Shown here one piece after another: positions 36,545 through 41,851 of a stretch of 41,851 bases of DNA. This DNA is from Wenzhouxiangella sp. (GTDB lineage Bacteria > Pseudomonadota > Gammaproteobacteria > Xanthomonadales > Wenzhouxiangellaceae). The stretch spans positions 1 through 41,851 of the forward strand of contig REEW01000060.1 of NCBI GenBank assembly GCA_007694885.1, written 5' to 3'. The notes below the pieces were generated by a model. It saw only the letters and a program-made list of their open reading frames with translations. It searched no databases and was not told the DNA's origin. Numbering within the stretch: position 1 is the first letter of the stretch; each line of letters starts with the position of its first letter. The translations under genes and the position numbers were made by a program.

Positions 36545-37735
36545 ATGCCCGATTCAGCCTTTTTGCAGCGCCTGAGTGAGGAGTTGTCCCAGATCGATCG
36601 GGACGGCCTGTACAAGCGCGAACGCGCCATCGTCACGCCGCAGCGGGTCGCCATCCGCACCCGGGAACAGGGCGAAGTCCTGAATTTCTGTGCCAATAAC
36701 TATCTTGGCCTGGCCGACCACCCGGACATCATCGCCGCGGCCCGGCAGGCCCTGGACGAGTACGGCTTCGGCGTGGCCTCGGTGCGCTTCATCTGCGGCA
36801 CCCAGGATCTGCACCAGCGCCTGGAGCGGACCATCGCGGAGTTTTTCGGCAAGGACGACAGCATTCTGTACGCGGCCTGCTTCGACGCCAACGGCGGCCT
36901 GTTCGAACCGCTATTGGGTCCGGAGGATGCGATCATCTCCGACCAGCTCAACCACGCCTCCATCATCGACGGCATTCGTTTGTGCAAGGCCGAGCGCCAT
37001 CGCTACCCGAACTCGGACATGCAGGCGCTCGAAGACATCCTGAAGGCCACACAGGACAAGCGCACCCGGATGATCGCCACCGACGGGGTGTTTTCCATGG
37101 ACGGCTACGTGGCCCGGCTCGACGAGATCACTGCCCTGGCCGAAAAATACAACGCCCTGGTCATGGTCGACGACTGCCATGCGACCGGCTTTTTCGGCCC
37201 CACCGGGCGCGGCTCGGCCGAATACCACGGCGTGCTCGACAAGGTCGACATCTTCACCTCCACCCTGGGCAAGGCCCTGGGCGGCGGCATGGGCGGGTTC
37301 ACCGTGGCCAGCCAGCCGGTCATCGACATCCTGCGCCAGCGCTCCCGTCCCTACCTGTTTTCCAACTCGCTGGCCCCGCCGCTGGTAGCCGCCACGCTCA
37401 AGGTGTTCGAAATCCTCAACGAGTCTTCCGCCCTGCTCGAGCAGCTCAAGGAGAACACGCAATTTTTCCGCCAGGCCATGGTCGAGGCGGGCTTCGACAT
37501 CAAGCCCGGCGACCACCCCATCGTGCCGGTGATGCTCTACGACGCGCCGCTGGCACAGAGGATGGCCGAGGAACTGCTATCGGAAGGAATCTACGTGATC
37601 GGATTTTTCTATCCGGTGGTGCCAAAGGGCGAGGCTCGCATCCGCACCCAGATTTCAGCCGCGCACACGCGCGAGCAGCTGGAACAAGCCGTGCAGGCCT
37701 TCAGCCGGGTCGGGCGTCGGCTCGGCGTGGTTTGA
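36545..37735 (+). CDS. kbl: glycine C-acetyltransferase (2-amino-3-ketobutyrate CoA ligase)
   Basis: A 396-residue PLP enzyme of the alpha-oxoamine synthase family that cleaves 2-amino-3-ketobutyrate with CoA to glycine and acetyl-CoA. Seen are [46 protein letters not shown] and the PLP lysine in [15 protein letters not shown]. The length matches E. coli Kbl (398). The ATG at 36545 gives the usual start; a longer frame from 36503 is less likely. It works after Tdh, but the two are separated by pldA and the rhodanese gene. Confidence 0.95.
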   Translation: MPDSAFLQRLSEELSQIDRDGLYKRERAIVTPQRVAIRTREQGEVLNFCANNYLGLADHPDIIAAARQALDEYGFGVASVRFICGTQDLHQRLERTIAEFFGKDDSILYAACFDANGGLFEPLLGPEDAIISDQLNHASIIDGIRLCKAERHRYPNSDMQALEDILKATQDKRTRMIATDGVFSMDGYVARLDEITALAEKYNALVMVDDCHATGFFGPTGRGSAEYHGVLDKVDIFTSTLGKALGGGMGGFTVASQPVIDILRQRSRPYLFSNSLAPPLVAATLKVFEILNESSALLEQLKENTQFFRQAMVEAGFDIKPGDHPIVPVMLYDAPLAQRMAEELLSEGIYVIGFFYPVVPKGEARIRTQISAAHTREQLEQAVQAFSRVGRRLGVV

Positions 37736-37766
37736 TTCGATGCGCTGTCGGCAGGTCTGCGGTTGC

Positions 37767-38177
37767 CTAAGAATCCACTTTCTCCATGATCGCGCTGACG
37801 ATGTCGTTCATGGTCAGGATGCCTTCCAGGTCGTTGTTGCTGGAAACGATGACGCGCTTGATGTCGAAATCCAGCATCATCTTGACTGCGTGGCGGACCT
37901 CGAGCTCGCGCGGAACCGTCAGGGCCGGCTTGGTGGCGATGTCGTAGACATTGATCAGGTCGACGTCACCTTCCTCCTGCACGACCGTGCGCAGGATCGT
38001 GGTGTAGGTCAGGATCCCCCAGGCATCGCTGGCTGAGCGTTTCTCCACCACCAGTGATTTCACCCCTCGATCGCGCATCACATCCATTGCTTCCCGGAGC
38101 GTGGCCATGGAGGGAATGATGGCAACGTCGGTGATCATCATGTCTCCAACAAGTTTGCGAGAGGCTTGAATCGGCAT
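37767..38177 (-). CDS. CBS-domain protein of the DUF1538 operon
   Basis: A 136-residue protein made of two CBS domains: TLREAMDVMRDRGVKSLVVE with WGILTYTTILRTVV, then EVRHAVKMMLDFDIKRVIVS with LEGILTMNDIVSAIM. CBS pairs bind adenine nucleotides or related ligands and often control transporters. The ATG at 38177 has AGGAG nine bases upstream. It is the last gene of a three-gene operon, 12 bases after the PII-like gene. It probably regulates the DUF1538 transporter, which is inferred from position only. Confidence 0.88.
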   Translation of the reverse strand: MPIQASRKLVGDMMITDVAIIPSMATLREAMDVMRDRGVKSLVVEKRSASDAWGILTYTTILRTVVQEEGDVDLINVYDIATKPALTVPRELEVRHAVKMMLDFDIKRVIVSSNNDLEGILTMNDIVSAIMEKVDS

Positions 38178-38189
38178 GGCAAGTTACTC

Positions 38190-38537
38190 CTAGACTTCGT
38201 CTTCAATGTGTTTGGCAAACTGGTCGACATCGCGGGTATCGATGCCGCCAACGTGTTCCAGCGGCAGGGTAAAGGCAATTCCGCGGGGATTGTCGTCCAG
38301 ATCCAGCTCCCGGGTCAGCGCCTTGAGCACGCTCAGCGAGAGTTTCTTTTCCAGAACGAACAGCAGGACGGACTGGGCGCCCTCGTAGGTCAGACCGAAA
38401 AAGGTCTTTTTCTCATCGGCCGTGATGCCACGACCGTCCAGCAGGGTGACCGATCCGGCACCCGCCTCGCGGGCAATGTCGATGGCTTTTTCTTCCATTT
38501 CTTCGGCCAGGATGGCAACCAGCGCGGAAAACTTCAT
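38190..38537 (-). CDS. PII-like signalling protein
   Basis: A 115-residue protein that resembles the PII (GlnB/GlnK) superfamily: an opening strand and helix (KFSALVAILAEEMEEKAIDIAREAGA), GSVTLLDGRGI, and a closing FTLPLEHVGGID. The T-loop region is short and lacks the Tyr site of classical GlnB, so it is a PII-like rather than a nitrogen-regulatory PII. Its start overlaps the DUF1538 stop by four bases (ATGA). It is between the transporter and the CBS gene. A sensing role on the transporter is inferred. Confidence 0.8.
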   Translation of the reverse strand: MKFSALVAILAEEMEEKAIDIAREAGAGSVTLLDGRGITADEKKTFFGLTYEGAQSVLLFVLEKKLSLSVLKALTRELDLDDNPRGIAFTLPLEHVGGIDTRDVDQFAKHIEDEV

Positions 38538-40042
38538 GATGGACCTCCTCGTTTTTTGGCAATGAATTCGGCGGTTATTGCGTACAGCATGACGCTCACG
38601 ATTGGGAAAATGGACGCAAAGGCAATCAGGCCGAAACCGTCGATCATGACGCTGCGTCCTTCGATCTGGGTGGCAAGACCAATGCCCAGTGCGGTGATCA
38701 GCGGCACCGTGACCTCCGAGGTGGTCACACCGCCCAGATCATAAGCCAGTGCGACGATGTACTTGGGCGTAAGCCAGGTCAGGAAAATCACCAGCGTGTA
38801 GCCGCAGATGACGTAGAGATGGATGGAGTCGCCGGAAATGATTCGGTGCACACCGATCGTGATCCCGACGGCCACGCCCAGCGCGACCACAAGTCGAATG
38901 GCGTTGCCGTTGATCTTGCCTTTGGCCGCCTCTTCTGCTTTCTGGCCCACCGCGATCAGGGCGGGCTCGGCCATGGTGGTGGCAAAACCAATGGCGAAGG
39001 CAAAGACGTAAAGCCAGAACACCCGGCCATGGGCGATGAGCTGCTCGGCCATGCTCTCGCCGATCGGAAACAAGCCCAGCTTCAAGCCGACAACGAAAGC
39101 GTACAGGCCGACGATGACCAGCAGGAACCCGAACACCACCATGGGCAAATGCGGAATTCGCTTGCGGATGACGAGAAACTGGAAGAACAGGATGACCAGA
39201 ATGATCGGCAACACGTCGCGCACCATCGACAACAGGTCCATCAGCAGACTGCTGGCCGAGGTCGGCACGGCCGTATCGGCCTGTTCTTCCAGGACCGACA
39301 CCACCTCCGAGCCGTTTCCGGCAGGGTCGTCACCCAGGGTGAAAACCACGACCCCGTAGAGCTGGACCGTGATCATCGGCACCATCACCGCCAGCGCAAC
39401 CAGGCCGAAGCCGTCGATCAGCGGATTGCGACCGCGAATCGACGCGGCCAGGCCCAGGCCGAGGGCGGCGATCAGCGGAACCGTGACGATGTTCGTGGTC
39501 ACCCCGCCCGAGTCGTAGGCCAGACCGACGATTTCTTCCGGCGCAAAAAAGGTGACCAGGACCACAACGAGGTAGCCGCCGATCATCATCCAGTGCAGCG
39601 GCCAGCCGAGAATGATTCTGAGCACGCCCACAGCGACGACGGCGCCGACGGACGCAGCGACCAGGAACCGCAGGATCAGGGGGTCGATTCGCCCCTCGCT
39701 GATGATCTCGGCCTGCTCGGCCACGGCAATCAGGGCCGGTTCGGCGATGACGGCCGAAAACCCGATGAAAAACCCGAAAATCATCAGCCAGGGCAACGAA
39801 CCCTTGGCCGCAAACTCATCCGACAGGCTCTTGCCGATCGGAAACACGCCCATTTCCAGACCCTGCAGGAAAAGGGCTACGCCAAGTACCACGATCAGCA
39901 GGCCGACCACCATGGACAACAGGCCATCCGGCATCTGCTGAAGAACGAGAAACTGGAACACCCCCACCACCAGGACGATCGGCAGCAGGTTGCGCGCCGA
40001 ATGCAGCAAGGTATCCAGAAACTGGCGCAGCAGACGGTTCAT
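38534..40042 (-). CDS. DUF1538 membrane protein with two tandem halves
   Basis: A 502-residue integral membrane protein with about twelve hydrophobic segments. It is an internal duplication: PIGKSLSDEF, AEPALIAVAEQAE and LAYDSGGVTTNIVTVPLIAA in the first half recur as PIGESMAEQL, AEPALIAVGQKAE and LAYDLGGVTTSEVTVPLITA in the second. This is the DUF1538 family, in which many members carry two copies. The conserved AEPALIAV and GGVTT motifs could line a transport path. The substrate is unknown. It leads an operon with a PII-like and a CBS protein. Confidence 0.9.
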   Translation of the reverse strand: MNRLLRQFLDTLLHSARNLLPIVLVVGVFQFLVLQQMPDGLLSMVVGLLIVVLGVALFLQGLEMGVFPIGKSLSDEFAAKGSLPWLMIFGFFIGFSAVIAEPALIAVAEQAEIISEGRIDPLILRFLVAASVGAVVAVGVLRIILGWPLHWMMIGGYLVVVLVTFFAPEEIVGLAYDSGGVTTNIVTVPLIAALGLGLAASIRGRNPLIDGFGLVALAVMVPMITVQLYGVVVFTLGDDPAGNGSEVVSVLEEQADTAVPTSASSLLMDLLSMVRDVLPIILVILFFQFLVIRKRIPHLPMVVFGFLLVIVGLYAFVVGLKLGLFPIGESMAEQLIAHGRVFWLYVFAFAIGFATTMAEPALIAVGQKAEEAAKGKINGNAIRLVVALGVAVGITIGVHRIISGDSIHLYVICGYTLVIFLTWLTPKYIVALAYDLGGVTTSEVTVPLITALGIGLATQIEGRSVMIDGFGLIAFASIFPIVSVMLYAITAEFIAKKRGGPS

Positions 40043-40080
40043 CGCTTGAGGGGCAAAGATCGGAGTGGTTGGCTGGCGTC

Positions 40081-40086
40081 ATTCTA
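40081..40086 (-). promoter_or_regulatory. -10 of the DUF1538 operon
   Basis: TAGAAT on the minus strand, five of six to TATAAT, about 38 bases before the ATG at 40042. No clear -35. It overlaps the -35 area of the divergent monooxygenase promoter. Confidence 0.4.
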
Positions 40087-40110
40087 ATGGAGCCGGGCCG
40101 CTGATATAGT
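40082..40110 (+). promoter_or_regulatory. extended -10 promoter of the monooxygenase gene
   Basis: TGA-TATAGT (40102-40110) forms an extended -10, and TTCTAA (40082-40087) 17 bases upstream is a weak -35. The predicted start is about 33 bases before the ATG at 40150. Confidence 0.5.
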
Positions 40111-40149
40111 GCCGATGTCCACGCTTGGTCCCTGCTCTTGTCCGATTCC

Positions 40150-41628
40150 ATGCCCCATGCTCCAGCGCCGGTGCTGTCGGTCCTCATCATCGGGGCCGGC
40201 TTTTCCGGCATCGGGCTTGCCATTCGCCTGCAGCAGGCAGGAATCGGGGATTTCAGGATCCTCGAGGCCGCGTCCGGCATCGGCGGCACCTGGTGGGTCA
40301 ACCGCTATCCGGGCTGCGCCTGCGACGTGCAGTCGCATCTGTATTCTCTGTCGTTCGAGCCCAGGGCCGACTGGTCGCGGCAGTTCGCCGGACGTGCCGA
40401 AATCCAGCGCTATCTCGCCGACTGCGTCGACCGGCATGAACTGGCCGACCGTATCGTCCTGAACAGCCGCGTCGAGCAGGCGCGCTGGCAGGAAGGGGAA
40501 TCGGTGTGGCAGGTGCGCGATCACCACGGTGTCACCTACCGCGCCCGGGTGCTGGTCTCGGCCATCGGCGGGCTGTCGCGGCCGGCCTGGCCGGACATTC
40601 CCGGACTGGATCGATTTGCAGGGCCGGTGGTTCATTCGCAAACCTGGCCCGAATCGCTGGACGTGGAGGGCAAGCGGGTCGCGGTGATCGGCACGGGTGC
40701 TTCGGCCATCCAGTTCGTGCCGCACCTGCAAACAAGGGCGGCCCGGCTGGACCTCTACCAGCGCAGCGCCCAATGGATTCTGCCCAAGCCGGATCGAGCG
40801 ATCGCGCGCTGGCGCCAGGCCATGTATCGCCGTTTCCCACCGGCCCGCTGGCTGACTCGCCTGGGCCTGTTCGTGCTGCTGGAAACCCGCCTGCCCGCTT
40901 TCACCCGGTTTCCGCGCCTGACCGCCCTGCACCGCCGCAAGGCCCGGCGTCATCTCGAACGCCAGGTTTCGGACCCGACACTGCGGGCCAGGCTCATGCC
41001 CGACTACGCCATGGGCTGCAAGCGCGTCTTGATGTCGAACGACTACTACCCGGCAGTGGCCGCCGCCAACGTGGAACTGGTGGCCGGCGGCGTCGAGAGA
41101 GTCGAAGGCGACACCCTGGTCGATCACGATGGCCGGCGGCGCAAGGCAGACCTGATCGTGCTCGGCACCGGATTTCGCGCCGCCGATCCAGTCCCCGAAG
41201 GCATGATCCTGGGACGGGACGGGCGCGACCTGGCCCACTGCTGGTCAGATGGCCCGCGCGCCTACAAGGGCTGCACCGTGCCGGGTTTCCCGAACTTCTT
41301 CACCCTGCTCGGCCCGAATACCGCACTCGGCCACAACTCGGTCATCCTGATGATCGAGGGCCAGATCCGCTACCTGGTATCCGCCCTGCGCTGGATGCAG
41401 CGGCACAAGATCGGCTGCCTGGAGGTGCACCCGGCGTTCGAAGATCGGTGGAACGACCGCCTGCAGCGGCGGCTCAAACGCACGGTCTGGAACACCGGCG
41501 GCTGCAGCAGCTGGTATCGACACCCCGTCAGCGGCCGCATCCCGACACTCTGGCCGCGCTTTACCTTCACGTTTCGCTGGCTGCTGCGCCGCTTCGACCC
41601 TGCTGCCTACCGCATCGTCAAAAAATGA
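40150..41628 (+). CDS. flavin-containing monooxygenase (Baeyer-Villiger type)
   Basis: A 492-residue FAD- and NADPH-dependent monooxygenase. The FAD motif is LIIGAGFSGIG, the NADPH motif is VAVIGTGASAIQ, and the Baeyer-Villiger fingerprint FxGxxxHxxxWP is present as FAGPVVHSQTWP. GGTWWVNRYPGCACD is the usual BVMO active-site segment. The enzyme would insert oxygen next to a ketone or oxidise a heteroatom. The ATG at 40150 is preferred over a TTG at 40138. It is divergent from the DUF1538 operon and ends 33 bases before the terminal repeat element. The substrate is unknown. Confidence 0.9.
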   Translation: MPHAPAPVLSVLIIGAGFSGIGLAIRLQQAGIGDFRILEAASGIGGTWWVNRYPGCACDVQSHLYSLSFEPRADWSRQFAGRAEIQRYLADCVDRHELADRIVLNSRVEQARWQEGESVWQVRDHHGVTYRARVLVSAIGGLSRPAWPDIPGLDRFAGPVVHSQTWPESLDVEGKRVAVIGTGASAIQFVPHLQTRAARLDLYQRSAQWILPKPDRAIARWRQAMYRRFPPARWLTRLGLFVLLETRLPAFTRFPRLTALHRRKARRHLERQVSDPTLRARLMPDYAMGCKRVLMSNDYYPAVAAANVELVAGGVERVEGDTLVDHDGRRRKADLIVLGTGFRAADPVPEGMILGRDGRDLAHCWSDGPRAYKGCTVPGFPNFFTLLGPNTALGHNSVILMIEGQIRYLVSALRWMQRHKIGCLEVHPAFEDRWNDRLQRRLKRTVWNTGGCSSWYRHPVSGRIPTLWPRFTFTFRWLLRRFDPAAYRIVKK

Positions 41629-41661
41629 CGTTATCAGCATTTGCCCCGGCTGGAGGCCAGA

Positions 41662-41680
41662 AAACCTTTTGCAAGGGCTT
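41662..41680 (+). repeat. left terminal inverted repeat
   Basis: AAACCTTTTGCAAGGGCTT, 34 bases after the monooxygenase stop. It is the perfect reverse complement of 41833-41851. Confidence 0.75.
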
Positions 41681-41832
41681 TTGGTGCAGCCGAAGCGCGC
41701 AGAGCCAGGCGGATAAAGGGCCGCCGCCTGTTTGAGCGAAGCGCCCGCAGGGCGTGTAGCGAGTTCGGCGGCCCCCGCCTGGATCGAGCACTGCAGGGGA
41801 TCGCTCGCCATGCTGGCGAGCGACAAACCGCC

Positions 41833-41851
41833 AAGCCCTTGCAAAAGGTTT
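41833..41851 (-). repeat. right terminal inverted repeat (reaches window edge)
   Basis: AAGCCCTTGCAAAAGGTTT, the partner of 41662-41680. The base before the left copy (41661, A) suggests the match could continue past the edge. Confidence 0.75.

Larger units (their letters stand above)
41662..41851. mobile_element. MITE-like element with terminal inverted repeats and nested hairpins
   Basis: A 190-base non-coding stretch bounded by a perfect 19-bp inverted repeat: AAACCTTTTGCAAGGGCTT at 41662-41680 and its reverse complement at 41833-41851, where the window ends, so the repeat may extend further. Inside, 41705-41712 plus 41718-41726 pair perfectly with 41766-41782 (17 bp with a 5-base bulge ATAAA), topped by CGCCC/GGGCG (41742-41754). 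A second hairpin, TCGCTCGCC/GGCGAGCGA, is at 41801-41823. No gene is encoded. It could be a non-autonomous transposable element or a structured repeat with another role. Confidence 0.55.

Overview
The window is GC-rich chromosomal DNA with tightly packed bacterial genes, about 36 protein-coding genes plus one cut by the left edge. No gap between genes exceeds 300 bases. The housekeeping genes (dnaE, radA, rlmD, nagZ, S-methyl-5'-thioinosine phosphorylase, tdh/kbl, pldA, a PspF-type activator) point to a Gammaproteobacterium. The amidohydrolase cluster, the YdbL/DUF1318 lipoprotein and the DUF349 protein suggest the Xanthomonadales/Wenzhouxiangella side of the class; that placement is an inference. 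No rRNA, tRNA, CRISPR array, prophage or transposase gene was seen.

Layout. 1-124: start of a CNNM/DUF21 membrane protein (minus). 258-4646: three consecutive exported amidohydrolase-family genes, of which only the middle one keeps the classical metal ligands. 4680-8257: a 2-hydroxyacid dehydrogenase, a carboxymuconolactone-decarboxylase-like protein, a small zincin-like protein and a TraB-family membrane protein. 8354-14574: a long DUF349 protein and DNA polymerase III alpha. 14576-22510 (minus): rlmD-nagZ-mscS-hpt-mtip, every junction overlapping, followed by an unknown receiver-like protein and preceded by ydbL and radA. 22529-23512: a pspF-like activator, divergent from radA with only 18 bp between them. 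23534-25401 (minus): a DUF3592 protein and a frameshifted M19 dipeptidase. 25642-29525: a SHOCT lipoprotein, a DASS/SLC13 anion transporter, a HAD sugar-phosphatase-like enzyme and an exported CPHC thioredoxin-fold protein behind an FNR/ANR-like box. 29546-33577: a GntP permease, a succinylglutamate desuccinylase/aspartoacylase-like enzyme, an exported cupin and a sirtuin with most zinc cysteines missing. 33620-37735: tdh and kbl, which make the threonine-to-glycine pathway, separated by pldA and a rhodanese gene on the opposite strand. 37767-40042 (minus): a compact DUF1538 - PII-like - CBS operon. 40150-41628: a Baeyer-Villiger-type flavin monooxygenase. 41662-41851: a non-coding element with terminal inverted repeats and nested hairpins, running to the window edge.

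How the genes work together. The mtip and hpt products would form a short salvage route from methylthioinosine to hypoxanthine to IMP. nagZ recycles peptidoglycan. Tdh and Kbl convert threonine to glycine and acetyl-CoA. The DUF1538/PII-like/CBS set looks like a transporter with two ligand-sensing partners and is the best candidate here for a poorly described system. The frameshifted dipeptidase also lacks its metal-bridging glutamate, which suggests real decay rather than only a sequencing error.
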